A stretch of DNA of 21,829 nt, taken from NCBI GenBank assembly GCA_028695395.1, contig JAQVJB010000022.1:1-21829 (forward strand), in the 5' to 3' direction. This DNA comes from Actinomycetota bacterium (GTDB lineage Bacteria; Actinomycetota; Humimicrobiia; Humimicrobiales; Humimicrobiaceae). The notes beneath the pieces are model-generated. The model saw nothing but the letters and a program-made list of their open reading frames with translations, had not been told where the DNA came from and searched no databases. Positions within the stretch are counted from its first letter, which is position 1; every line of letters begins with the position of its first letter. A program made the translations under genes and the position numbers. Shown in pieces: positions 1-6,565 of the stretch.

Positions 1-1
1 C

Positions 2-409
2 GCGCTTGTCCTGGGTAATTTTAAAGAAAAAACAGGACTTATAGATATTCCTATATCAAGATCAAAAAAGAATCGTAAGATGATGGATGTATCAGTTAGC
101 GGCAGAAGATCTGAAACAGAATTTAAGGTATTAAAAACTTATAAGTCCTGTTCGCTTATAGAAGTCTGTCCCAAGACTGGGAGAACCCATCAAATAAGAG
201 TGCATTTCAGCCATATAGGTCATCCTGTCATAGGAGATAAGACTTATGGCAATAAGGAGACGAATCTTATAGCCAATAATATCGGGCTTGAAAGACATTT
301 TTTACATGCTGCAAGAATTACTTTCATCCATCCATTTACTGATAATATTATAGATATTAAAGATGAAATGCCCGAAGACTTGAAAAATAGTCTTGAATTA
401 ATCAAATAA
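2..409 (+). CDS. rluD: RluD-family 23S rRNA pseudouridine synthase, C-terminal part (5' end outside window)
   Basis: The reading frame is open from the first full codon at base 2, so the gene begins upstream of the window. What remains is about 135 residues, the C-terminal third of an RluA/RluD-family enzyme that isomerises uridines in 23S rRNA. The segment KTGRTHQIRVHF, followed by GHPVIGDKTYG, is the family's conserved C-terminal catalytic-domain signature. The catalytic-aspartate motif (HRLDxxTSG) and any S4 domain would lie to the left and cannot be seen. The first internal ATG pair (80-85) is not a plausible start because conserved family sequence continues upstream of it. The family is clear. 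RluD rather than another RluA-type paralogue is inferred from sequence style. In many actinobacteria and firmicutes this gene follows lspA. Confidence 0.85.
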   Translation, partial: ALVLGNFKEKTGLIDIPISRSKKNRKMMDVSVSGRRSETEFKVLKTYKSCSLIEVCPKTGRTHQIRVHFSHIGHPVIGDKTYGNKETNLIANNIGLERHFLHAARITFIHPFTDNIIDIKDEMPEDLKNSLELIK

Positions 410-424
410 ATCAATATGCAAGAA

Positions 425-452
425 AAAAAGCCGGTTAAAAAACCGGCTTTTT
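425..452. terminator. Bidirectional intrinsic terminator between convergent genes
   Basis: A perfect 12-bp stem (425-436 with 441-452) encloses an AAAA loop. The core is GCCGGTT/AACCGGC, flanked by five A on the left and five T on the right, so either strand gives a G+C-rich hairpin followed by a U run. It lies 15 bp after the rluD stop and 17 bp beyond the stop of the minus-strand permease gene. It can therefore end transcription from both directions. Confidence 0.9.
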
Positions 453-469
453 AAAACAAATAAAATGTT

Positions 470-1414
470 CTAAGTAGATCTTATTTCCTGCTTTATAAAA
501 ACTATGTAAGAAATTGCAAAACATATTATAGCCAGTGCTATTATTGCAATAATCTGGGGCCATACCTGTATAAGGCTCTGACCAAGAGACAAGGGACTTA
601 AAATCATATTGGAAATATCTGAAGTAGTAACAGCTCTCAGGAATAAATGACTTCCACTGGGAATAAGAAGAATGGTTATTGATTCCATGAAAAGAAAAGA
701 GGGAGAAAGTCTTTTTATACCAAGATCTATATTATAGTTACTTATTTGTGTTGCGATAGTTGCATTTTCCAGGGGTGCCACTGCATTTGCTATTGCACTT
801 GCAATTATCTGTACAAAAAAGAAAAAGAAAATCCATATTGCCACGCTTGTCAGTATGGATGTCGCTGTTTTATCAAGAATAACTGAAAAAAGCATAGACA
901 TTGACATCCAGAAAGTCCCATAACATATGCATATAACAATAAAAATTATTATCCTGAGTATCTCTTCAGCGCTTGGAGGGACTCCTATAACTCTTAATCC
1001 GATACCTGCAATAATAAGAATAATACTGCTGACTATGATTGTCATTGTAGTTATTCCTGCAAGAAATTTTCCGTTTATTATGCTATCCCTGTATATCGGC
1101 TGTGACAATAGGCGGCTTAAATTTTTAGAATTTTTCTCAGAATTTATTGAATCAAAACCAAAAACAATACCTATTATCGGAATAAAAAAACTTAAAAAAT
1201 AAAGAAAAGAGGGCAGCACATCTCCGGAGGTTGTAAATAACTTTAAAAAAACCAGAGAATCCATTGAGGATTGTGCAGCAACTCTAATGTTCTGGATTGC
1301 GACGTATATAGACGTCAGCCCTGTTATGTATACAAGGCCTAATAATATCAGAAATTTTTTACTGCTAAAATAATCTGATAATTCTTTTCGATAAATAGTA
1401 AGGATGCTTCTCAT
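470..1414 (-). CDS. ABC-2 type transporter permease
   Basis: This 314-residue protein is strongly hydrophobic, with about six membrane segments. They lie near residues 20-42, 68-90, 113-138, 152-180, 184-215 and the C-terminal 290-308. The cytoplasmic stretch SEKNSKNLSRLLSQPIYR, after the second segment, is typical of ABC-2 permeases of the NosY-like subfamily, which pair with a separate ATPase. The ATG at 1414 is preceded by AGAGG at a 6-nt spacing and begins one base after the ATPase stop, so the two are translationally linked. The substrate cannot be read from the sequence. Related three-gene sets in other bacteria include a NEW3-domain exported partner, as here, and export of a lipid, glycan or peptide is only a guess. 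Confidence 0.85.
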   Translation of the reverse strand: MRSILTIYRKELSDYFSSKKFLILLGLVYITGLTSIYVAIQNIRVAAQSSMDSLVFLKLFTTSGDVLPSFLYFLSFFIPIIGIVFGFDSINSEKNSKNLSRLLSQPIYRDSIINGKFLAGITTMTIIVSSIILIIAGIGLRVIGVPPSAEEILRIIIFIVICICYGTFWMSMSMLFSVILDKTATSILTSVAIWIFFFFFVQIIASAIANAVAPLENATIATQISNYNIDLGIKRLSPSFLFMESITILLIPSGSHLFLRAVTTSDISNMILSPLSLGQSLIQVWPQIIAIIALAIICFAISYIVFIKQEIRST

Positions 1415-1415
1415 T

Positions 1416-2396
1416 CTATACCTCTTTAAAATAATTTAAGTATATGTCTTCAAGCGAAAAGTCTTTTATATTCATTTTTGTCAGGATGACATTATCCAAA
1501 GATGTTATCGCTTTTGAAATTTCTTGTCTTATATCTTCATCAGTTCCAATCAATAAAGAATTTTCAGTTATTGAAACAGATTTTATACCTTTCAAAACTT
1601 TGATCTTTTCTGCTGCATTCTGTATATCTCCGATTATATCTACTTCTATCTGGAATTTATTCCCTCCAAAAATGCTATCGCTTAATTCCTTAACATTTCC
1701 TTCGCCAATAAGTTTACCATTTGACATTATTCCCACTCTGTCACATATTCTCTGAACGAGGTTTAACTGATGTGAGGATATCATGAAAGTAATTTGCTTG
1801 GTTTTATTCAGCTTTCGTATTGTTTCAAGTATCTGATTTGCAACTTCCACATCAAGACCTTCTGTAGGTTCATCAAAAATAACAAGTTCAGGATCTTTTA
1901 TAAGTACATCTGCGATTCCAAGCCTTTGTTTCATGCCTTTTGAAAAGTACTTGACTATCTTTTTCCTATCATCTTCAAGGCCTACTATCTTTAGGCATTC
2001 TTCAATTTTTGAAGCGAGCTCTTTTTTAGGTATTCCGTTTAATTGCCCTGTATATTCAAGATTTTGAAAAGCATTCATATCTTCATAAAATCCGACTTTT
2101 TCAGGGAGATATCCGGTAATTCTCTTGATTTTTAAAGGTTCCTTTATTGGATTAAACCCTGCAACTGAAATAAATCCATCTGTTGGTTCGGTCAAGCCCA
2201 GAACCATTAAGATGATAGTAGATTTTCCAGCACCATTAGGTCCCAGCAAGCCGTAAATGGTACCTTTCTCAATATTGAGATCCAGGCTGTCTACAGCTGT
2301 TTTTATACCGTATTTTTTTATTAAGTTTTTTGTAGTGATTATATAGTTTTCCATATGTAAAAAATTGTTTATATTTTGATAATTATCTTCTTCCAA
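1416..2396 (-). CDS. ABC transporter ATP-binding protein
   Basis: This is a 326-residue ATPase of the ABC-2 exporter type and the likely motor for the permease encoded directly downstream. Residues counted from the TTG at 2396 show Walker A GPNGAGKST (52-60), a signature loop SKGMKQR (152-158) with K in place of the second consensus residue, Walker B LVIFDEP (171-177) and an H-loop histidine at about 209 (ISSHQ). The C-terminal 90 residues form the accessory domain usual in this subfamily. The start is uncertain. TTG at 2396 overlaps the upstream gene by 14 bp, and ATG at 2354 (Met15) fits the family's usual N-terminus better. Neither has a convincing Shine-Dalgarno sequence. Confidence 0.9.
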   Translation of the reverse strand: MEEDNYQNINNFLHMENYIITTKNLIKKYGIKTAVDSLDLNIEKGTIYGLLGPNGAGKSTIILMVLGLTEPTDGFISVAGFNPIKEPLKIKRITGYLPEKVGFYEDMNAFQNLEYTGQLNGIPKKELASKIEECLKIVGLEDDRKKIVKYFSKGMKQRLGIADVLIKDPELVIFDEPTEGLDVEVANQILETIRKLNKTKQITFMISSHQLNLVQRICDRVGIMSNGKLIGEGNVKELSDSIFGGNKFQIEVDIIGDIQNAAEKIKVLKGIKSVSITENSLLIGTDEDIRQEISKAITSLDNVILTKMNIKDFSLEDIYLNYFKEV

Positions 2397-3264
2397 GTTT
2401 TGCGAATATAAAACCTATTCCGATTATTACAACTGCTATTATTCCAATTCCAACCCATCCCCATATGGTGGGAGTCTGTACGGTTACTCTTAATTCTATT
2501 TTATCAGTGCTGTTTTCGCTGCTTACATTTAAAGTAAGCATATAATCTCCTGCAATGGTTTTATCAGGAGGAGTTATAGCAATATCAATGTCCTGCGTTT
2601 TCCCGGCATCAAGAGTTTCGATATCTGCAGGATCATACTTTGTTGTCCATCCCTGAGGTCCGCTAGAAGTAAATGTGATTTTTTCAATTGGTGCCGAACC
2701 TTTATTTTTTAACTGCAATGCAAAATGATTATCTTTTCCGGAAGTTACCTTGGTATTGAACATTCCATTTGTAGGAGTAAAATCAAGCTCATAAGTCGCA
2801 GTGATTACTGCTTTTAATTCAGCTTCTGCACTCAGTTCATCATTGGATGCTTTAATTTTAATAATATAATCTCCCGGTTCCTGAGATGTTAGAGGAATAG
2901 CAACAAATTTCAGGCTTTCTTTTGAACTAGGTTTGATTTTTACTGCCGATATGTCGACTGCTTCATATGATGGCTGGATAGATATATACCAACCTTCAGG
3001 AGCTTCAGCTGTAATATTAAAAGTTGTCTCTTCTTCTCCAACAAAGTTAAGGTCAGCTTTAAAAGTAAACTGTTCGCCATCTTTTGCTTTAATTTCAGGA
3101 TAGGTGATATCAAAATTAATACTTTCTTCTACCTGAGCCTCTTCCGCTGTCTCATCTGTTTCCTCAGCAAAAAGAGTTCCCGGAATGATCAGCAATGAAG
3201 CTAAAACAAACAGTAGAGAAAAAATTAGAACCGATTTTCTGATTTTTAATGATTTCATACTCAC
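2383..3264 (-). CDS. Secreted, membrane-anchored NEW3-domain protein
   Basis: This 293-residue protein has an N-terminal signal peptide: basic residues up to about 10, then a hydrophobic core ending near LFAEE at 34. Two beta-rich NEW3 (COG1470-like) modules follow at about 58-150 and 155-265, marked by the repeated theme APEGW...PGDYIIKIKA and GPQGW...AGDYMLTLNV. A C-terminal membrane helix (GIGIIAVVIIGIGFIFAKL) and a short basic tail come last, so the body faces outside. The GTG at 3264 is chosen because AAGGAG lies 10 nt upstream; an ATG two codons later is the alternative. It is the first gene of an operon with an ABC ATPase and permease. NEW3 modules are thought to bind glycans or act as scaffolds. 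I infer an accessory or sensing role for the transporter; the function is unknown. Confidence 0.8.
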   Translation of the reverse strand: MSMKSLKIRKSVLIFSLLFVLASLLIIPGTLFAEETDETAEEAQVEESINFDITYPEIKAKDGEQFTFKADLNFVGEEETTFNITAEAPEGWYISIQPSYEAVDISAVKIKPSSKESLKFVAIPLTSQEPGDYIIKIKASNDELSAEAELKAVITATYELDFTPTNGMFNTKVTSGKDNHFALQLKNKGSAPIEKITFTSSGPQGWTTKYDPADIETLDAGKTQDIDIAITPPDKTIAGDYMLTLNVSSENSTDKIELRVTVQTPTIWGWVGIGIIAVVIIGIGFIFAKLGRR

Positions 3265-3346
3265 TTTTTTAAAACTCCTTTTTTCGATGATTTTTTTGGT
3301 TATCTAACTTTAAAGTAAAACATTTTATGTTTTAAGCTAAAATCAA

Positions 3347-3374
3347 ATTTTAATATATCAACATCAAATGTCAA
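3347..3374 (-). promoter_or_regulatory. Candidate sigma-70-type promoter for the NEW3/ABC operon
   Basis: On the minus strand TTGACA (3374-3369), a perfect -35 hexamer, is followed after 16 bp by TAAAAT (3352-3347). This predicts transcription from about 3340 and a 5' UTR of roughly 75 nt before the GTG at 3264. Background A+T is very high here, so the -10 match alone means little. The consensus -35 is the stronger part. Confidence 0.45.
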
Positions 3375-3408
3375 TATAATTATATATTGCTAAATTAAAA
3401 GACTATTA

Positions 3409-3438
3409 AAATAATATTAAAATATTTTAATATTATTT
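3409..3438. repeat. Perfect 30-bp A/T palindrome in the divergent intergenic region
   Basis: The left arm (3409-3423) and right arm (3424-3438) are exact inverted complements of 15 bp with no spacer. Every base is A or T. It sits between the two candidate divergent promoters, about 35 bp from the leftward -35 and 46 bp from the rightward -35. It could be an operator, a cruciform-forming site, or chance in A/T-only DNA. Confidence 0.8.
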
Positions 3439-3484
3439 ATTGCAGGAATATGCGGGCTGCCAAGAAAATTTTATTATTTTTTTA

Positions 3485-3513
3485 TTGAAATATATATAAA
3501 AATTGATTATATT
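3485..3513 (+). promoter_or_regulatory. Candidate promoter of the pyr operon
   Basis: TTGAAA (3485-3490) and TATATT (3508-3513) are separated by exactly 17 bp. The predicted transcription start is near 3520, so the RNA would begin about 16 nt before the PyrR-type hairpin at 3536. This placement suits a transcript-leader regulated operon. Other weaker A/T-rich combinations exist in the same stretch, for example TAATAT at 3528-3533. Confidence 0.5.
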
Positions 3514-3535
3514 ACCTATTGATAAAATAATATAA

Positions 3536-3565
3536 CCTTTAAAATAGTCCGGAGAGACTAAAAGG
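3536..3565 (+). promoter_or_regulatory. PyrR-binding RNA hairpin in the pyr leader
   Basis: The predicted RNA has a lower stem CCUUU/AAAGG (3536-3540 with 3561-3565), an AAAA bulge on the 5' side (3541-3544), an upper stem UAGUC/GACUA (3545-3549 with 3556-3560) and the hexaloop CGGAGA (3550-3555). The hexaloop fits the CNGNGA consensus known for PyrR-binding loops in Bacillus, and the surrounding AGUCC...GAGA context also fits. The 3' strand of the lower stem runs into the GGGTGAG ribosome-binding site of the leader ORF at 3574. Binding of PyrR with UMP should therefore mask it, and may also free the terminator downstream. The identification rests on the motif plus its position just before pyrR. 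Confidence 0.8.
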
Positions 3566-3573
3566 GTGAGAAT

Positions 3574-3624
3574 ATGAAAATAAATTTCTTTAAAAATTTT
3601 TATAAATGCCTTTTTACTATTTAA
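3574..3624 (+). CDS. Putative 16-residue pyr leader peptide
   Basis: A short ORF encodes MKINFFKNFYKCLFTI and stops at TAA (3622-3624). It starts with ATG, 4 nt after a good Shine-Dalgarno element (GGTGA, 3565-3569, within GGGTGAG). This ribosome-binding site is stronger than the one in front of pyrR itself. Its last six codons (3604-3621) form the 5' arm of the intrinsic terminator, and its stop codon lies in the terminator's apical loop. A ribosome finishing the ORF would thus prevent the terminator from folding, as in enterobacterial pyrBI attenuation. The message is rich in U-runs (Phe and Tyr codons), which could make RNA polymerase pausing UTP-sensitive. Translation is inferred, and no homologue is known to me. 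Confidence 0.55.
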   Translation: MKINFFKNFYKCLFTI

Positions 3625-3645
3625 TAGTAAGAAGGCATTTTTTTT
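3604..3645 (+). terminator. Attenuator (intrinsic terminator) upstream of pyrR
   Basis: Arms 3604-3620 and 3624-3640 form a stem of about 17 bp with one G-U wobble (3613/3631) and a three-base loop. The G+C part AATGCCTT/AAGGCATT is at the base, followed by eight T (3638-3645). It lies 28 bp before the pyrR ATG and inside the transcribed leader, so it must be conditional for the operon to be expressed. Its 5' arm contains CCTTTT (3609-3614), which is complementary to AAAAGG (3560-3565) in the PyrR hairpin, offering an alternative antiterminator fold. Confidence 0.85.
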
Positions 3646-3672
3646 GTCATAAATTATATTTTTGAGAAAACT

Positions 3673-4206
3673 ATGAGAGAAAAAGCAACAGTATTAAATG
3701 AAAGCGATATGGACAGGATAGTTAAAAGAATTGCCCATGAAATAATTGAAAGGAATAAAGGGAGCAATAATTTGATTTTTCTAGGCATCCAGAAAAAAGG
3801 GATACCTCTGACTGAGAGAATCAAACAGCATATTGAAAATCTGGAAAAAACAAAAATCAGTTACGGCAAACTTGATATTTCATTTTACAGAGATGATATT
3901 AATAAAAAAATTAAAACTGATTTTAATATCACAGATATACCATTTGAGATAAAGGATAAAGACATAATACTTGTAGACGATGTTCTTTTTACGGGAAGGA
4001 CAATAAGGGCAGCACTTGACGCGATTATGGATTTTGGAAGACCTAAATCCATACAGCTTGTCGTTTTAATAGACAGAGGGCACAGAGAGCTTCCAATAAG
4101 AGCTGATTATGTGGGGAAAAATCTTCCAACATCACTCAATGAATATGTGGAGGTTAAATTTAAGGAAATAGAAGGTGAAGACAAAGTAAGCATATGCTGG
4201 ATTTAA
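3673..4206 (+). CDS. pyrR: PyrR: pyr operon RNA-binding attenuation regulator / uracil phosphoribosyltransferase
   Basis: PyrR binds pyr leader RNA when UMP or UTP is high and lowers expression of the pyrimidine genes; many members also make UMP from uracil and PRPP. The 177-residue protein has the usual length. It carries the PRPP-binding motif IILVDDVLFTGRT at 98-110. The PyrR hallmark RGHRELPIRADYVGKNLPTS spans about 135-154, and an early GIQKKGIPL corresponds to the family's GIxxRGxPL segment. The ATG at 3673 has only a weak GAGA upstream. It is the first full-length gene of the operon, directly behind a leader with a PyrR-type binding hairpin, so autoregulation is expected. Confidence 0.96.
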   Translation: MREKATVLNESDMDRIVKRIAHEIIERNKGSNNLIFLGIQKKGIPLTERIKQHIENLEKTKISYGKLDISFYRDDINKKIKTDFNITDIPFEIKDKDIILVDDVLFTGRTIRAALDAIMDFGRPKSIQLVVLIDRGHRELPIRADYVGKNLPTSLNEYVEVKFKEIEGEDKVSICWI

Positions 4207-4256
4207 TGCGTTTATTATTAAAAATAAGAAAAAACATAAAAGCCGGATAAATTTTG

Positions 4257-5186
4257 ATGGAGTTAAGAAACATAATAAGCATAGATGAATTAAATAAGGA
4301 ACAGATCCTTAAAATTATTGAAAGCACTATATATTTTAAAGAGGTACTGGAAAGAGATCTCAAGAAAGTCCCTGCTCTTAGGGGAAAAACGGTAGTAAAT
4401 CTTTTTTATGAGCCAAGCACCAGGACAAGGACATCCTTTGAAATTGCAGCAAAAAGATTATCTGCTGATGTTTTAAATTTTGCTCCTTCTACCAGCAGTC
4501 TGAAGAAAGGGGAAACGGAACTCGATACGATAAAGACTATACTTGCAATGAAAGCAGACCTTGCAGTAATCAGGCATAAGGATAGCGGATTTGTTAAATA
4601 CATCTCTGATAATATAAATATACCGGTCATTAATGGCGGGGATGGCAGGCATTCGCATCCTACCCAGGCATTGCTTGACCTGTTTACCATATATGAGCAT
4701 TTTAAGAGCATGGATAAAATTGAAATTGCAATAGTAGGGGATATGCTGAACAGCAGAGTTGCAAGGTCTGATATCCTTCTTTTTAAGCAGATGGGTTTTA
4801 GCGTATTTACTGTCTGTCCTTCAATGCTCTTACCTGAAGATATGAGCTATTTCGGTACTGAAAATTTTAATTCTATCGATGATGTAATAGAGCGGTGCGA
4901 TGTCATATATATGCTAAGAATGCAGTTTGAAAGGCAAAATAGGAAATTATATCCATCAGTAAGAGAGTATAATAGATTTTTTTCTTTGGATATTTCAAGA
5001 TTTAAAAAGATGAAAAAAGGTTCTATCCTTATGCATCCCGGGCCTGTCAACAGGGGAATTGAAATAGACGGAAGAATACTTGACATGGAAGAGGAGAATA
5101 TGGAAAGAATAAAAATAAGTGAGCAAGTCAGTAATGGAGTTGCTGTTAGAATGTCACTATTACATTATTTATTAAGCCAGCAGTGA
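4257..5186 (+). CDS. pyrB: Aspartate carbamoyltransferase, catalytic subunit
   Basis: It joins carbamoyl phosphate to aspartate, the second step of UMP synthesis. From the ATG at 4257 it is 309 residues, standard for the catalytic chain. It shows the carbamoyl-phosphate loop STRTRTS (54-60), SLKKGE with the active-site lysine at 84, HPTQALLD (134-141), GDMLNSRVARS near 160-170 and MHPGPVNRG near 263. A TTG directly before this ATG extends the frame by one codon but is less likely; GGAT lies 7 nt before the ATG. No pyrI regulatory subunit is encoded nearby. This fits the unregulated trimer of Gram-positive bacteria, with control exerted through PyrR instead. Confidence 0.97.
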   Translation: MELRNIISIDELNKEQILKIIESTIYFKEVLERDLKKVPALRGKTVVNLFYEPSTRTRTSFEIAAKRLSADVLNFAPSTSSLKKGETELDTIKTILAMKADLAVIRHKDSGFVKYISDNINIPVINGGDGRHSHPTQALLDLFTIYEHFKSMDKIEIAIVGDMLNSRVARSDILLFKQMGFSVFTVCPSMLLPEDMSYFGTENFNSIDDVIERCDVIYMLRMQFERQNRKLYPSVREYNRFFSLDISRFKKMKKGSILMHPGPVNRGIEIDGRILDMEEENMERIKISEQVSNGVAVRMSLLHYLLSQQ

Positions 5187-5206
5187 TGAGGCTTAAAAAT
5201 AAATAA

Positions 5207-6565
5207 ATGAAAATTATGAACACAATTAACGGAAAAAAAGAAAAACAAAATAATTTATTTATAATAAACGGAAGCATTATTGATGCAAAAGCCAGGAATA
5301 TCTATAAGTCTGACATAATTATAGAAAGAGGTTTAATCAAAAGGATAGAGAAAGACATCAAAGCTGACGAAGTCGATAAAAATATCTATAAAGTCATTGA
5401 TGCTGGTAATCTAATAATATGTCCAGGTTTTTTTGATATGCATGTCCACCTAAGGGACCCGGGCTTTGAAGATGAAGAGGATATAAAAAGCGGCATAAAC
5501 TCAGCAATCAGAGGCGGCATTACTTCTCTAGCCTGCATGCCCAATACCAACCCGGTCATAGACATGCCTTTTTTAGTAAGGTATCTTAAGATGAATTCTT
5601 ATCTCAATGATTATAATATTTTTCCCGTAGCCGCTATTACCAGAAATCTTGAAGGAGAAAATATTACAGAATTCGGTCTTTTAAAAGAAGCAGGAGCAGC
5701 TGCTTTTTCTGATGATGGCAGGGGGATACAGAATTCCAAGCTGATGTATGAGATTATGAAATATGCTGCACAGATGGATGTATTGCTTATTCTTCATGAG
5801 GAAGATTATACTTTCTCTGAAAATGGCGTTGTTCATGAAGGATATTTCTCTGCCGCAAAAGGGCTTGAAGGTATTTCCAATCTAAGCGAGGATATAATGA
5901 TAGCCAGAGACCTCATACTTGCTAAAAAAACTGGAGCAAGAATTCATTTGACACACTTAAGCAGCGCTGCTGCGATAGATTATGTCAGAATGGCAAAAAA
6001 TGATAATGTCAATGTAACATGCGATGTAACTCCCGAACATTTTTTCTTCAACGATGAATGCATAAAAGACTTCAATACTAACTTTAAGGTTAAGCCTCCG
6101 ATTAGAAGCGAAAATGACAGAAGAAGCATAATCGAAGGGATAAAAGACGGGACAGTAGATGCAATTGCAAGCGACCACGCACCTCATATTGAGGCAGAAA
6201 AAAATATCAGTTTCAATGAAGCTGCTTTTGGTTCAATCGGTCTTGAAACATTGTTTAAAGCAAGCATAAGCAAACTTCATATTGAAGAAAAAATCAGCCT
6301 TGAAAGAATTATAGAACTTATTTCAAGTGCCCCATCAAAGATAATGAATGCAGGAGAAAATACTGTAAAAACAGGGCAGATTGCTAATATCAGTATTGTT
6401 GATGTAAATAGTATTGAAAAATACACAAAAGAAATGATTATTTCTAAAAGCAGAAATAGTGCTTTTATAAATATTAACCTTTGCGGTGAGGTTATTTATA
6501 CAATAGTCAACGGTTGTTTAAGATTTATCAATAAGAACAAATCCCAAGGAGAAGATTTTTCTTGA
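5207..6565 (+). CDS. pyrC: Dihydroorotase
   Basis: It cyclises carbamoyl aspartate to dihydroorotate. The protein has 452 residues and is of the long class I type. Zinc ligands are seen in DMHVHLRDPG (H79, H81), a single His in LLILHEED (H197), THLSS (H250) and the catalytic aspartate in IASDHAPH (D323). The bridging position holds AFSDDG (Asp 169/170) rather than a carboxylated lysine, as in Bacillus and Aquifex enzymes. The first 16 or so residues precede the usual family start. Met4 (5216) is an alternative, and neither Met has a clear Shine-Dalgarno site. The 3' end overlaps carA by 4 bp. Confidence 0.96.
   Translation: MKIMNTINGKKEKQNNLFIINGSIIDAKARNIYKSDIIIERGLIKRIEKDIKADEVDKNIYKVIDAGNLIICPGFFDMHVHLRDPGFEDEEDIKSGINSAIRGGITSLACMPNTNPVIDMPFLVRYLKMNSYLNDYNIFPVAAITRNLEGENITEFGLLKEAGAAAFSDDGRGIQNSKLMYEIMKYAAQMDVLLILHEEDYTFSENGVVHEGYFSAAKGLEGISNLSEDIMIARDLILAKKTGARIHLTHLSSAAAIDYVRMAKNDNVNVTCDVTPEHFFFNDECIKDFNTNFKVKPPIRSENDRRSIIEGIKDGTVDAIASDHAPHIEAEKNISFNEAAFGSIGLETLFKASISKLHIEEKISLERIIELISSAPSKIMNAGENTVKTGQIANISIVDVNSIEKYTKEMIISKSRNSAFININLCGEVIYTIVNGCLRFINKNKSQGEDFS
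6546..6551 (+). promoter_or_regulatory. Shine-Dalgarno site fixing the TTG start of carA
   Basis: AAGGAG lies inside the end of pyrC, 10 nt before TTG at 6562. No ATG or GTG is available at a suitable distance, and the encoded MKALLVLEDG is the normal CarA N-terminus, so TTG is the real start. Confidence 0.8.

Noticed and set aside
927..1202. A 91-codon + strand ORF inside the ABC permease gene
   Set aside because: It is antisense to a gene with a good ribosome-binding site and membrane-protein composition; its hydrophobic look is what antisense of hydrophobic codons gives.
3574..3624. Reading the Phe-rich leader peptide as a classic amino-acid attenuator (phe-type)
   Set aside because: The downstream genes are for pyrimidines, phenylalanine codons are spread rather than stacked, and the PyrR-type hairpin gives a better explanation.
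4254..4256. TTG as the pyrB start
   Set aside because: It adds a single residue directly before an ATG, and the spacing from the weak GGAT favours the ATG; residue numbering from the ATG also matches the family (Lys84, His134, Gln137).
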